NCBI GenBank assembly: GCA_023268355.1
Contig: JALNJK010000006.1
Span: forward strand, 1 to 64,000
DNA from: Candidatus Terraquivivens tengchongensis
GTDB lineage: Archaea; Thermoproteota; Nitrososphaeria_A; Caldarchaeales; Wolframiiraptoraceae
DNA: 64,000 nucleotides
Direction: 5' to 3'
This document shows, piece by piece, positions 42,935 through 52,910 of the stretch (its first letter is position 1; every line of letters starts with the position of its first letter). The translations under genes and the position numbers were made by a program. Below the pieces are notes generated by a model. That model did no database searches and was not told where the DNA came from. It saw only the letters and a list, made by a program, of their open reading frames with translations.

Positions 42935-44017
42935 TTGGAGATAATCTCAATTAACCCCAACAAGAAGTTCATAAAATTGATACCCGAGACGACGCTTGAC
43001 CTACTCAACCTCTATAGGATAGTATCTGCGGGAGATATTATTTACTCAGATACGAGCAGAGAGATCAAGAAGCAGAGGGCGGACGGAAAGGTTGACAGCG
43101 AAAGGGTTAGAGTCACTATAGGTGTGAGGATTGAAAAGAAGTCTTTAGACCCCCTCATGAGAAGGCTTCGCTTTCTCGGCAGGATAACCTATACTGACGC
43201 TGAACTTGATTTGATCGGAAAGCATCACTCACTGAACGTGGATGTCGGGTCTGAATTGGGCATAAGGACTGAAAAGGATTTTTCTAGGTTAGAAAGTTTT
43301 GCAGAACATTATCGGAAATTAGGTAAAGCCAAAAAGTTGCTTTGTGTGTTATTGGATGATGAGCAATTCACAATATTGTCTTTAAGCGACTCTGGTATAG
43401 AGGTAGTACATAAAGGCAGGTTTGTTTCACAGAGTAAAGACAGACCGGATGAACACTTAAAAAGCGTAGAAAATATCTATGCGGAGATCGCCGAAACGAT
43501 CGAAAGGAAGCTTGAGATGGAAAATCCAGCGGTTGTTGTTTTGGGAAATGAGATAGCTACGGAAAACTTCCTCAAATTCTTAAAAAAGGAGAGAGAAAAG
43601 GTCTTCAAATCGATTAAAAAGGTTGGCCACGTTTCGGACGGCTCCTTGGCAGGAATACAGGAAGCGCTAAGGAACAAGCTTCTTGACGACGTTGGCGGCT
43701 CCATTAAGCCGGTAAGGGATGCAGAGCTCGTTGAAAACTTCATAGAGTTTATGTCAAAAAATTGGATGAACGTTGCCATAGGGTTTGAAGAGGTTTGCAA
43801 GGCGATTGAGTTGGGTGCCGTTAAAGACATCATAGTCGCCGAAGATTTTATCTGGGCTAACATGCACGACGAAAGGTTTCAACGAATCATGGATTTAGTT
43901 GACGAACGGCGCATCGAGATGCATATAGTACTTCCTAATACTGAAGCAGGAGATAAAATAAGGGCGTTCGGAAGTATTGTGGGTATATTGAAGTATCCGA
44001 TGAAGCTTAATTACTGA
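42935..44017 (+). CDS. pelA: mRNA surveillance protein Pelota
   Basis: 360 residues with three domains like eRF1 but without GGQ: N-terminal Sm-like (IPETTLDLLNLYRIVSAGDIIYSDT), a central domain with ERKLEMENPAVVVLGNEIATEN and a C-terminal domain (EVCKAIELGAVKDIIVAEDF). With aEF1A it frees stalled ribosomes. Start is TTG 42935 with GGAGG-like sequence near 42920. Converges with dnaG, overlapping 11 bases. Confidence 0.95.
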   Translation: MEIISINPNKKFIKLIPETTLDLLNLYRIVSAGDIIYSDTSREIKKQRADGKVDSERVRVTIGVRIEKKSLDPLMRRLRFLGRITYTDAELDLIGKHHSLNVDVGSELGIRTEKDFSRLESFAEHYRKLGKAKKLLCVLLDDEQFTILSLSDSGIEVVHKGRFVSQSKDRPDEHLKSVENIYAEIAETIERKLEMENPAVVVLGNEIATENFLKFLKKEREKVFKSIKKVGHVSDGSLAGIQEALRNKLLDDVGGSIKPVRDAELVENFIEFMSKNWMNVAIGFEEVCKAIELGAVKDIIVAEDFIWANMHDERFQRIMDLVDERRIEMHIVLPNTEAGDKIRAFGSIVGILKYPMKLNY

Positions 44018-45161
44018 CGAGCTGATCAGCCGATATTATGTGGACATTTTGTGACCTTTTTGAAATTTCGCCTATTCTCATCCCTATTAGATATACGTCA
44101 TGATCGAGCGTTGCTGCAATATCTACGAGCCTCTGCGTCACTACACCATCGAATATGACATACTTCATATTTTTGTGTTCGGACATCTTCTGAGCCAGCT
44201 CGCTTACTGGCATTTTTGCCAGCACTTGAAACGACTCGTCTAATATTATCGCCATAAGGTTTCCATCAACTTCTTTTATGAATTGTGCCAGTTCTTCCGG
44301 CATTTGGGAAGGTTTTTCTGTAGTCAAGTGTTTAATGTTTTTAATGGCTTCCTCTACCGTTACCGCTCTCTGTAACGCCTCCGATATCTCCTTACCCGTT
44401 AACTCTTCAACCTCCTTGCCATAAGGTGCCCTTGCAACCAAATCTATCTTAGAGTTTTGTAGCAACTCTCTAAGTATTAAATCACCGCCTCTATCACCGT
44501 CGAGGAATGCTATCACGGTTCTCTTCTTCTTCGTCAACTCGGAGATGGACTTCGGTACCTTTACGCCCTCGACAGCTATCACGTTCCTATAACCATGGCG
44601 TAGGAGGTTAATCACGTCGGCCCTGCCCTCGACTATTATCAATTCATTACTCGATTCGACTTCGGGTCCAGCAGGAAGCCTATCTGGTCCGTACTCTATG
44701 ACTTTACTTCTAATAACTGCCTCCTCAAGCTCTTTAAGTATTTCATCGTCTTCTGGAATCTTCTGCTTTTCCCATTCATAAAGTATGGCCCTCGCCCTCT
44801 CGATTATCTTCCTCTTCTTTTCAGCTCTCGTATCTTCAATCTTTTCTATGGTAACCTTCGCATGATAAGGACCCACCCTGTCGATGCTTTCTACCATTGC
44901 GGCTATGAGGGCTGTTGTGAACCTATCAAGATTCGTGGGGATGAAGATTTTTCCTACAGTTTTGTTGCCTTGAGACGTTGAAGTTAGTTCTATTCTTCCT
45001 ATTCTACCGGTCTTCTGGAGTTCTCTGAAATCTAACTCCGAACTGAATATCCCTTCCGTCTGTCCAAATATGGCACCAATTATGTCGTTTCTATCAACAA
45101 CTCCGTCAACTTCTATTTTAGCCTCTATTACGTACTTGACGGATGTTATTCCTGTACTCAA
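44007..45161 (-). CDS. dnaG: Archaeal DnaG primase
   Basis: 384 residues. Conserved N-terminal region (YVIEAKIEVDGVVDRNDIIG AIFGQTEG), then a Toprim domain with IIVEGRADVINLLRHG and VIAFLDGDRGGDLI, and a C-terminal region. Archaeal DnaG binds the exosome and is linked to RNA processing as well as priming. It converges with pelA, which is itself part of RNA quality control. Confidence 0.95.
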   Translation of the reverse strand: MSTGITSVKYVIEAKIEVDGVVDRNDIIGAIFGQTEGIFSSELDFRELQKTGRIGRIELTSTSQGNKTVGKIFIPTNLDRFTTALIAAMVESIDRVGPYHAKVTIEKIEDTRAEKKRKIIERARAILYEWEKQKIPEDDEILKELEEAVIRSKVIEYGPDRLPAGPEVESSNELIIVEGRADVINLLRHGYRNVIAVEGVKVPKSISELTKKKRTVIAFLDGDRGGDLILRELLQNSKIDLVARAPYGKEVEELTGKEISEALQRAVTVEEAIKNIKHLTTEKPSQMPEELAQFIKEVDGNLMAIILDESFQVLAKMPVSELAQKMSEHKNMKYVIFDGVVTQRLVDIAATLDHDVYLIGMRIGEISKRSQNVHIISADQLVSN

Positions 45162-45302
45162 AAATTATCACCCCGTTTTTATTTTTAGAGTCGATTATCA
45201 ACCATCACCAGACTCTTATGAATATAAACCGAGAGACTTAATATAAGCTTTAACTTTTGATGCACGTCTACTGAAGCCATAGGAATCACAAAGGTTATCG
45301 TA

Positions 45303-46514
45303 TCAAAAGCTTATTCTCGTGGACTTTGGAAAACTCTCAAAGTATTCCTTAGCGGCTTTATACACTCTTTCCCTATACTCGCTTTCTGTGTAAACCCTGA
45401 TTATGTTGTATACTTCGCTTACAGACTTGAGCAAAAAAGATTCTACGCTTACTTCTCTTATGCCTTCTGCACTTTCCTCATAAAACGTAACCTCTTGGGA
45501 GTCTGAAAGTGGCAACGGTGGGACATATGGTGTGTCTACCCATACATACTCAGCGCCTATTCCAGCCATCGATGCTATCTCTTCTTCGATGCTCCTTTTT
45601 ATATGCGGCTTGCTCAGAATTGTTAACGAAACTTTCTCGCGGGATATCCTATCCTCAAAAGCTCGTTTTGGTAATATCCGACTCTCTATTCTTTTTATTA
45701 TCTCTTTAGACTTTTCGTTGGCTTTCATCATGCACCATACTGTATAATCGTCTTGTGAAATGTATTCTTCAACGGACATAGAAGAGAAATCCAAAGAATG
45801 CTCGATTAACCTAACGCCCCTCAGGAATAAAGACTGAGCAGCCCTGGCCGCATGATGGAAGTAAATGTTCATGAAGGACTGAAGACGCGCTAACGCTAAT
45901 TCTTCTAATACGCCCAATCCACGGACGCTTATCATAGTCTTACCGTCAATTATTTTCGTCATCATGATTATTCTCTTCGCATCAACTATACCATACGTGG
46001 CCCCAGTAAAGTATGAATCCCTTATGAGGAAATCGAGCTTATCTACATCCGTCGGTCCAGATATTATGGCCGACTCCGGTCTACGCTTTTCAAGAATGTC
46101 CACGATATCTTTAACTCTAACACCTGAGGTCTCTATCGCAGAAGCAAGCTCAGAATCCTCATTTAAAATTTTTACACCCATCGTCTCATGATTTATACCC
46201 TTCTCAATCAATAGAGCTTCCAAGAGATGGGAGTAGGGTGTGTGACCTATGTCATGAAGTAATGCGGCATACTTTAGTGCCCTTGTCCAATACTCGTCTA
46301 ACGCTAGATGCTTGGCGTACTCTCCTGCGAGGTAAAAGCAACCTAATGAATGGTCAAACCGTGTATGCCTTGCACAAGGGTATACTAAGTAAACTAGGGG
46401 GAGTTGCATTATTCTCCTCAATCTTTGGAAAGATGTCGTATCAACGATTCGCCTATCATAATCATCGAGCTCTATATACCCCCACACAGGGTCTTTTACT
46501 AACTTGATCTTCAT
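45303..46514 (-). CDS. HD-domain phosphohydrolase
   Basis: 403 residues from ATG 46514; ATG 46568 lies too close to the probable TATA box. RHTRFDHSLGCFYLAGEY, ALLHDIGHTPYSHLLE, EKGINHETMGVKIL and GPTDVDKLDFLIRDSY give the metal-binding H...HD...D pattern of SAMHD1/dGTPase-like HD enzymes. Likely a dNTP triphosphohydrolase or related phosphohydrolase. Upstream of and divergent from prs. Confidence 0.85.
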   Translation of the reverse strand: MKIKLVKDPVWGYIELDDYDRRIVDTTSFQRLRRIMQLPLVYLVYPCARHTRFDHSLGCFYLAGEYAKHLALDEYWTRALKYAALLHDIGHTPYSHLLEALLIEKGINHETMGVKILNEDSELASAIETSGVRVKDIVDILEKRRPESAIISGPTDVDKLDFLIRDSYFTGATYGIVDAKRIIMMTKIIDGKTMISVRGLGVLEELALARLQSFMNIYFHHAARAAQSLFLRGVRLIEHSLDFSSMSVEEYISQDDYTVWCMMKANEKSKEIIKRIESRILPKRAFEDRISREKVSLTILSKPHIKRSIEEEIASMAGIGAEYVWVDTPYVPPLPLSDSQEVTFYEESAEGIREVSVESFLLKSVSEVYNIIRVYTESEYRERVYKAAKEYFESFPKSTRISF

Positions 46515-46608
46515 CGTAGTTACGAATGAAGTCTGTCTTTTTAGACTTTTTGTAACCCCATCCTTCATGAAGTTTATAGTTTACCATGATTAGGTAATCT
46601 TGGTTAAA

Positions 46609-47484
46609 ATGAAGCTGGTCCCGGGCCCTGCATCCATGGAGCTTGCAAACAAAGTGTCTAGCATATTAGGTCTGAGGTTGATGGAGTTAGAATATAAAAC
46701 ATTCCCTGACGGCGAATCTTACTTTCGATATGTTAGTAGCGTGGAAAATGAAGATGTGGTAATATTTCAGGGTACCCATCCGCCCCAGGATAAGCACTTA
46801 CTTCAACTTTGCCTTCTCTCAAGCGGGGCAAAAGATCTAGGCGCTAGAAGTGTCGTGGCAGTCATACCTTATTTAGCCTATGCTAAGCAGGATAGGCGAT
46901 TCAAGGAAGGCGAAGTGGTAAGCATAGACGTTGTGTTGAATATCCTTAAGCAATCCGGTGTGGACAAAATATTAACAGTAAATATACATGCGCCATGGAT
47001 TATCAATAGATCACCGATTCCCATCGAGAACTTGGATGCTGTCGGTACACTCACCTCTTACATCTTACAAATAAACTTGAAGAATCCAATAATCTTAGCA
47101 CCCGGGAAGAAGGGGGAGGATATGAGTGCCGCTGCCGCAAAGGTCTTAAATGCCGATTATGGTGTAATTAGAACAAAGAGAGATGTTAACACGGGGGCTG
47201 TTGAGGTTAGCTTGGAAGACATAAACGTCAATGATAGGGACGTCATAGTGATTGATGACATGATAAGCACAGGTGGTACGATGGTTAAGTCCGTAAACAC
47301 ACTCAAGTCGGCTGGAGCTAGAAGAATATTCGTTGGTTGTGTTCATGCAGTAATGATAAACAACGCGGACAAGAAGATCCTGTCATCGGGGGCGGATGCC
47401 ATTGTAGCTACGGATACCGTTCCCAACAACTACGCTTTCGTATCCATAGCAGGCCTTTTAGCAGAACGCTTGCGGAAATTATGA
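46609..47484 (+). CDS. prs: Ribose-phosphate pyrophosphokinase
   Basis: 291 residues from ATG 46609 (an upstream TTG at 46600 is possible). FPDGESYFRYV, GTHPPQDKHLLQLCLL, YLAYAKQDRRFKEGEVVS and the PRPP loop VIDDMISTGGTMVKS are prs motifs. It makes PRPP from ribose 5-phosphate and ATP, feeding nucleotide and histidine synthesis and the PRTase at 58385. Stop overlaps the following ATG. Confidence 0.95.
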   Translation: MKLVPGPASMELANKVSSILGLRLMELEYKTFPDGESYFRYVSSVENEDVVIFQGTHPPQDKHLLQLCLLSSGAKDLGARSVVAVIPYLAYAKQDRRFKEGEVVSIDVVLNILKQSGVDKILTVNIHAPWIINRSPIPIENLDAVGTLTSYILQINLKNPIILAPGKKGEDMSAAAAKVLNADYGVIRTKRDVNTGAVEVSLEDINVNDRDVIVIDDMISTGGTMVKSVNTLKSAGARRIFVGCVHAVMINNADKKILSSGADAIVATDTVPNNYAFVSIAGLLAERLRKL

Positions 47485-48521
47485 AGGAACGAATGCGGTA
47501 CTTCTTTCAATTATCTGGCGAATACCCTGACCTGTCCTTTGGTGAGCTTAGGGCTATACTTTTTACGTTCGACAACTCTCCAAAAGTTGCTTTAGATTGT
47601 AAAAATGTTGGACTAGCGGAGACCACAAAAGATTGTGCGGTCTTGGCCGTTGAACGTTCCGCCTACGTTAAGGAAGCAGCGCTGCTCTTGGTGAAGTCTA
47701 CAGACGTTCACGAGTTGATCGAGCAAGTGAAGATGGTACCTTTACACGAATTGTTAAAGGATGGGGAAACTTTCGAGGTAAGGTGCATAAGGTGTTGGGG
47801 TGCAGAGTGTGACACAAAAAATGCTGAAGCAGAGCTAGGAAGAATTATCCTAAATTGTGGGAAACGTATCTCAGTAGACTTGAAGAATCCCGATAAAAGG
47901 TTCGTGCTTTTGGTTACACCATGCGGGCCTTTCTTTGGGTTATCGGTCGCAAAGAAAAGAAAGAAGGAGTTCTACGACAGGAAGGCTGGTAGGAGACCTT
48001 TCACGTTACCCTCTGCCCTTCAGCCTAAGATTGCTAGGTGCATGGTTAATCTGGCCAGGGTTAGGCCCGGCGGTAGAATTCTTGATCCGTTCGCTGGCTC
48101 GGCCTCGATACTTAGCGAGGCATGGTTATTGGGGTACGAGCCAGTAGGATTGGAGATAAAGTACTGGATATGCGAAGGTGCAAGGCTGAACCTAGAGCAT
48201 TACGCACATGGTTATCCTGATATAGTAAACGGTGATGCAAGGGCCGCACCTTTCAGGAGAGGTTTCGATTCGATCGTGACAGATCCTCCTTATGGTAGGT
48301 CTACCACAATACCGACCGGCTCGTTAACTAACCTATTGGAAGATTTTCTATCGAAGTTAACCGACCTACTCATAAAAGGAGGTAGCATATGCATGGCCTC
48401 ACCTTCGAACGTTGATTTAATCTCCTTAGGAAAAGCATACGGTTTAGAAATCTTAGAAACGTACGCGATTAAGGTACACGGAACTTTGACGAGGAACATA
48501 ATGGTTTTTAGGATGCAATAA
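47481..48521 (+). CDS. THUMP-domain tRNA (guanine-N2-) methyltransferase, Trm11/TrmG10 type
   Basis: 346 residues from ATG 47481, which overlaps the prs stop (ATGA). N-terminal ferredoxin-like and THUMP region (about 15-155), then a Rossmann methyltransferase with GGRILDPFAGSASILSEAW for AdoMet and TDPPYGRST, the N6/N2-methylation motif. The family methylates G10 in tRNA, a change common in thermophiles. Confidence 0.9.
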   Translation: MKERMRYFFQLSGEYPDLSFGELRAILFTFDNSPKVALDCKNVGLAETTKDCAVLAVERSAYVKEAALLLVKSTDVHELIEQVKMVPLHELLKDGETFEVRCIRCWGAECDTKNAEAELGRIILNCGKRISVDLKNPDKRFVLLVTPCGPFFGLSVAKKRKKEFYDRKAGRRPFTLPSALQPKIARCMVNLARVRPGGRILDPFAGSASILSEAWLLGYEPVGLEIKYWICEGARLNLEHYAHGYPDIVNGDARAAPFRRGFDSIVTDPPYGRSTTIPTGSLTNLLEDFLSKLTDLLIKGGSICMASPSNVDLISLGKAYGLEILETYAIKVHGTLTRNIMVFRMQ

Positions 48522-48581
48522 AGCAATAATTAAAAACCAAGATATCAAAACAGCCTTCGGCAGGAATGTTAGTTGACGGTC

Positions 48582-49502
48582 ATGAGAATAGTCTTCTTGG
48601 GCACTGGGGGTGGCATGCCGAGCAGGAGGCGTGGACTTCCAGCTATCGCAATCAAATACGCTGGTAGTACGCTTCTGTTCGATTGCGGCGAGTCAACACA
48701 AAGGCAAGCGATGCTGGCTGGCATAGGCTTCAAGAGAGACTTTAAGATCTTCTTAACTCACCTTCATGGAGACCATGTCCTAGGCTTACCAGGCTTGTTG
48801 TACACGATGTCTATGTTAGGTAGAGGCGATCCCATTGAGATTTATGGTCCCGCTGGTACGAAGGAAGTTGTTAAGGCCCTGCTCATCACAACGGGCGGTA
48901 CGACCAGCTTTCCCCTCAGGATAATTGAGGTGGACGAAGGTACTGTGTATGTATCGAAAGAATATAAAGTGGATGCCATAAAAACGGAGCACACCACCGA
49001 GTCGTTAGCATATAAGCTCCAAGAAAAGGAAAGGCCGGGTAAGATGCGTGTAGAATACCTGGAGAGCATAGGTCTGCCAAGAGGTCCATTATGGGGTAGA
49101 TTGCAAAGAGGTTACGTCGTAGTTTACAAAGGTATGAAGATAACACCAGAAGAAGCCGTTGGCCCTCCAAGGAAAGGGAGAGTCGTCGTTTACACAGGAG
49201 ACACGAGACCAACTAAGAAAATTGTGGAGTTCAGTAAGAATGCCGACGTCCTAATACACGATGCAACATTCTCTCATGAACTTTTAGAAAGGGCTAAGGC
49301 AGAGGGTCACTCCACTGCAAGAGAAGCGGCAGAGGTTGCAGCCGCGGCTGGTGTGAAGAGGTTGTATTTATTCCACATAAGTCCCCGTTACGACGACGAA
49401 CCGGAACAACTTTTATCAGAAGCAAAAAGCATATTCCCGCAAACATATTTGTCCGAGGACCTTATGAAACTTGATGTAACGTACTCTCTAGAAGAAGGCT
49501 AA
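48582..49502 (+). CDS. rnz: Ribonuclease Z
   Basis: 306 residues from ATG 48582 (TTG 48573 would add three). FLGTGGGMPSRRRGLPAIAI, FDCGESTQRQAMLAG, LTHLHGDHVLGLPGLLYTM with the metallo-beta-lactamase HxHxDH, VYTGDTRPT and LYLFHISPRY are typical. It cuts the 3' trailer of pre-tRNA, needed here since CCA is not encoded. Its end overlaps the convergent EamA gene by 15 bases. Confidence 0.95.
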   Translation: MRIVFLGTGGGMPSRRRGLPAIAIKYAGSTLLFDCGESTQRQAMLAGIGFKRDFKIFLTHLHGDHVLGLPGLLYTMSMLGRGDPIEIYGPAGTKEVVKALLITTGGTTSFPLRIIEVDEGTVYVSKEYKVDAIKTEHTTESLAYKLQEKERPGKMRVEYLESIGLPRGPLWGRLQRGYVVVYKGMKITPEEAVGPPRKGRVVVYTGDTRPTKKIVEFSKNADVLIHDATFSHELLERAKAEGHSTAREAAEVAAAAGVKRLYLFHISPRYDDEPEQLLSEAKSIFPQTYLSEDLMKLDVTYSLEEG

Positions 49503-50384
49503 GATTATGGCTATCACGACTAGAGGTGTGCCTACAAGAACTTTCCAATTGAAAGCCTCGATCTTTCTATTAAAGATGTAAGATAATATCAAAGTGAACA
49601 AAGGGTATGTGTTAATGACTGGTGATGCAAGACTAACCGGCACATATGCAAGCGCAACATAACGTGTCAGCTGACCAGTCGTTACCAAGAACGCACCTAA
49701 AAGAAAATACTGTTTAGCTTTCACATTAATGCCAAGAACTTCTTCTTTATATTTTGGAAAAGTTAGGAAGACAGAGCATGTTATCAGAGCAAAAAAATTC
49801 GATATCAGTAGACCTAATGATGGTGAGTTCGTCTCTAGTACACCCAACCTAACAGTAATTGACGATATACTGAGGCCTAACATTGCAAGAGTTGCATAAA
49901 GTATGCCTTGCTTGAAGTTTGTGAAAGATCCATATTCACCCTCTGCATGAGCGTTTTTGCTTGTAACAAGCACGATACCAACTACAACGAGCATTGCCGC
50001 AACTATCAGCTTGTATGAAAACTCTTCTCCGAGCAGTACTATCCCAAGAAAAACAGTTATCAGCGTATCACAAGAAACTATTGGAATAGTCACCGTAGCA
50101 CCAGCCAGCTTTATGGCCATATATATCAAATACCTTACGACGAGGAAGTTTGAGATGCCTGCTATAATAAAATATATTGTTGCCATAATACTCAAATTAG
50201 TTAGAGTCCATACCTCACCAGTAAGGAATGATACGGCGATCGTATAGGGTATTGCGAATAGTAGGCTGATCAATACGCTTGGATAAACGTCGCCGATTAT
50301 AAGCCCCCTTCTCATTACGACCGAATTCAGCCCGAAGATTACGGCCGATACTAATGAAAGAATCAACCCAAGCATTGTTGCCAT
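49488..50384 (-). CDS. EamA/DMT-family transporter
   Basis: 298 residues, about ten transmembrane helices in two EamA repeats. The first ends with CDTLITVFLGIVLLGEEFSY, the second with PVSLASPVINTYPLFTLILSY. Substrate unknown. The second such transporter in this window; it differs in sequence from the one at 8003. Confidence 0.85.
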   Translation of the reverse strand: MATMLGLILSLVSAVIFGLNSVVMRRGLIIGDVYPSVLISLLFAIPYTIAVSFLTGEVWTLTNLSIMATIYFIIAGISNFLVVRYLIYMAIKLAGATVTIPIVSCDTLITVFLGIVLLGEEFSYKLIVAAMLVVVGIVLVTSKNAHAEGEYGSFTNFKQGILYATLAMLGLSISSITVRLGVLETNSPSLGLLISNFFALITCSVFLTFPKYKEEVLGINVKAKQYFLLGAFLVTTGQLTRYVALAYVPVSLASPVINTYPLFTLILSYIFNRKIEAFNWKVLVGTPLVVIAIILAFF

Positions 50385-50435
50385 TAAATGCTGAACTCTA
50401 TTATAAAAATCAAAAATTCTATAATGCTAAAGTAC

Positions 50436-51200
50436 TTAAGGAATTTTAAGCTTGAGTAAAACCTCGTTCAATTTGTTTAAGCTATCTTCCATTCTGCTCT
50501 TACACTCTAACGTAACAAACCCATCGTATCCTTTTCTAGCTAAGTTTTCTAAAACCTTCCGCCACGGAACTTTCCCAGCATCTAATGGCATATGTAAATC
50601 ACGTAATCCATCGTTATCGTGCAAATGAACGTTCATGAGCCTTTCATAAAATTTGCTCAAAAAATCGTCTAAGTTTCTCTCAATGTATGCGTGGCCTACA
50701 TCTAGACATAAACCTAGGTTTTTTGCACATGTTGTATCGAAGAGTATGACGAAATCCTCGAGAGTATTCATGTATGCACTTTCATTTGACGTGCAGTTCT
50801 CAACAAGTAAACTTATTCCAAACTTTGAAGCAGTGGATGATACCTTTTCCAAGTTTTTAAGCGTAACCTCAAGATCCTCACACTTTGGCATGTGGACCAC
50901 AACATAGCTAGAACGTAACAGCCCAGCCAAAGCTACCGTAGCCTCAAGCCTTTTAAACCAAACATGTCCAAACGCTAGCGGGTTATATGGGCCATGAACG
51001 TTTATCAACGTCAGCTCACTAAGTGCTATGTTCCTGTAGCTCTCAACTTTTTTGATGTCTAACTCATTGGGCTTTTCGTCTATTATCTCCCACGCCCTGG
51101 CCCCTAAATGCTTCAGCCATTCCAAAATCCTGCCGAATGGCGACTCATGAACTGAGAGCGTCGATACACATGATATCATGCTTTTGCATCCTTTCATCAT
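50436..51200 (-). CDS. Sugar phosphate isomerase/epimerase-like TIM barrel
   Basis: 254 residues, xylose isomerase-like TIM barrel. LLVENCTSNESAYMNTLEDF, LGLCLDVGHAYIERNLDDFL, MNVHLHDNDGLRDLHMPLDAG and FVTLECKSRMEDSLNKL include the Glu/Asp/His metal ligands. Members are sugar isomerases or endonuclease IV relatives; endonuclease IV itself has a different set of His. Its start overlaps the UPF0201 gene stop. A later start at MISCVSTLSV is likely. Confidence 0.8.
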   Translation of the reverse strand: MMKGCKSMISCVSTLSVHESPFGRILEWLKHLGARAWEIIDEKPNELDIKKVESYRNIALSELTLINVHGPYNPLAFGHVWFKRLEATVALAGLLRSSYVVVHMPKCEDLEVTLKNLEKVSSTASKFGISLLVENCTSNESAYMNTLEDFVILFDTTCAKNLGLCLDVGHAYIERNLDDFLSKFYERLMNVHLHDNDGLRDLHMPLDAGKVPWRKVLENLARKGYDGFVTLECKSRMEDSLNKLNEVLLKLKIP

Positions 51201-51571
51201 TCAGTGAGCCAATTTATCAGCTTATTCGGATCGTCTGTTTTTATTGTGACTCTAATCGGGCCGAGTGGTGATTCACCCTCAGCGTTTGAAAACGACACTT
51301 TGCCAGCGTATGCTGCTTGTTTATGCAGATAGAATTCCACAATGTTGCCTCTTATACCGCCCCTCATAACAGCCCTAGCAGCAGACCTTATCCTTCTTTG
51401 CCTTATCATACGCTTTAATTTTTCGAGGGAATTTATGTCTTCTGAACAACCTATTATTTCATTCTGCATCACGTTTACCTTGACTTTAAATATACTGAGT
51501 ATGCTCTTCACAACCTTCTCCTCGTCTTCGGTCGGATTCAGAGGTGCTCTGACTTCTAGGTCAGCGTTCAA
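51197..51571 (-). CDS. UPF0201-family RNA-binding-like protein
   Basis: 124 residues. The first block, VRAPLNPTEDEEKVVKSIL, and the MIRQRRIRSAARAVM and FYLHKQAAYAGKVSF segments match the UPF0201 family of archaea, which has an RL5-like fold. No proven function; an RNA link is suspected. First of an operon with the TIM-barrel gene. Confidence 0.85.
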   Translation of the reverse strand: MNADLEVRAPLNPTEDEEKVVKSILSIFKVKVNVMQNEIIGCSEDINSLEKLKRMIRQRRIRSAARAVMRGGIRGNIVEFYLHKQAAYAGKVSFSNAEGESPLGPIRVTIKTDDPNKLINWLTE

Positions 51572-51720
51572 CTTCGCACGCCTATTAGCCAGTAAGACGT
51601 TCCTTTAAGATAAACTTTAACTCTACTTCGCAACATCCGAGCGGGTACGGCTCTGTATATTACGTTAAGTATTCTAGCTATAAATAAAGGGAGATGCAAA
51701 GATATGGGCTGGTGATGGTT

Positions 51721-52833
51721 ATGGAGGGCGGAGACAAGGAACATACGACGCACTCGTATAAAATCGATAAAATTAAGGAGAGCGTATTGCAATCTTTAAT
51801 GCAACTAGGCGAAAAGATAGTGAACAGCATCGAGAATGGTGTTTTTCCAGAAATTCAGCTTCCGTTAAGGGCAACGAGCAACATAATATACGATTCTAAT
51901 TTAAGACAATATGTCTTGGGAGATAAACATGTTTTAAGGACAACAAAAAATGTTAAACATCTTAGACCATTCGCCCAGTTGATTTGGATAAGTAGCTTTG
52001 CTAAGAAGTTGATAAAGGCTGGCAAGACATCCACCCTTAGGGATACGTATTATGTTGCTATAGGCGAAGGTATAGATTTCGAGGATCAGAGTGAAAGTGA
52101 CGACGCGATAGTTGAGTTGGAAAGTTTGCTGGGACATCCTAGGGAGGACTTTAACATATTCCCAGAAGAAAGGGCCTCCATATACGGTGACTTAGTGATA
52201 GAGTATACGGTACCAGGGTTTAGAGGTAAAAGGGTTGACCTTTCATCACACCCAGATGGTTTTGCCATAGGTCCAGCTCTCACGACGGCTGAATTCGTTA
52301 AATGTGGTGCCGAAGTCCTCTTCGTTATAGAGAAGGGTGCAGTCTTTGCAAGGTTCGTTGAAGAAAGAGCCGATAAGAAATATAAGGCCCTCTTAATACA
52401 CACGGCCGGTCAATCTCCAAGAAACGCAAGAAAGTTGATCAGGAGATTGAATGAAGAACTTAACCTTCCTGTTTACATCTTTGCAGATGCTGACCCATTC
52501 GGTGTCCATATAGCGTCAGTCTTAATACATGGTTCAGCAATATCAGCACATCTACGTGAGTTGAACATTCCCGATGCTGTGTGGGCTGGTCTGTACGCGT
52601 CTGACATTATCAAGTACAAGCTACCATCCATGAAATTTACTGAGCAGGACGCAAAGAGGTTAGAGGAACTAAAAAGAGACCCAAGGTACCAGACAGACCC
52701 TTGGAAGAGGGAGTTGGCTGTATTCTCAAAAATTGAGAGAAAAGCGGAACTTGAGGCTTTCTCTAGGTATGGTTTAGAGTTTATCGTAAAGGAGTTCTTG
52801 CCCGAAAGGTTAGCAGAGCTGACCAAGCGATAA
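51721..52833 (+). CDS. top6A: DNA topoisomerase VI subunit A
   Basis: 370 residues from ATG 51721, preceded by GGTGATG; an upstream in-frame ATG 51694 lies within the promoter. N-terminal winged helix with the catalytic tyrosine in TLRDTYYV, Toprim domain with FVIEKGAVFARF and IFADADPFGVH. It cuts DNA as a dimer together with subunit B. The usual top6B neighbour is not in the window; a phosphoesterase gene follows instead. Confidence 0.95.
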   Translation: MEGGDKEHTTHSYKIDKIKESVLQSLMQLGEKIVNSIENGVFPEIQLPLRATSNIIYDSNLRQYVLGDKHVLRTTKNVKHLRPFAQLIWISSFAKKLIKAGKTSTLRDTYYVAIGEGIDFEDQSESDDAIVELESLLGHPREDFNIFPEERASIYGDLVIEYTVPGFRGKRVDLSSHPDGFAIGPALTTAEFVKCGAEVLFVIEKGAVFARFVEERADKKYKALLIHTAGQSPRNARKLIRRLNEELNLPVYIFADADPFGVHIASVLIHGSAISAHLRELNIPDAVWAGLYASDIIKYKLPSMKFTEQDAKRLEELKRDPRYQTDPWKRELAVFSKIERKAELEAFSRYGLEFIVKEFLPERLAELTKR

Positions 52834-52910
52834 ACGAACTTAGCTACAAATCTTTGGATAGATGGGTTTAATACTTAGATTATCACCTAACAGTATGACC
52901 GGGGCTAGTC

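Noticed and set aside
51568-51792. 74-codon minus-strand ORF between UPF0201 and top6A
   Set aside because: It runs across the top6A promoter and start region; no motif, likely upstream leader of UPF0201.
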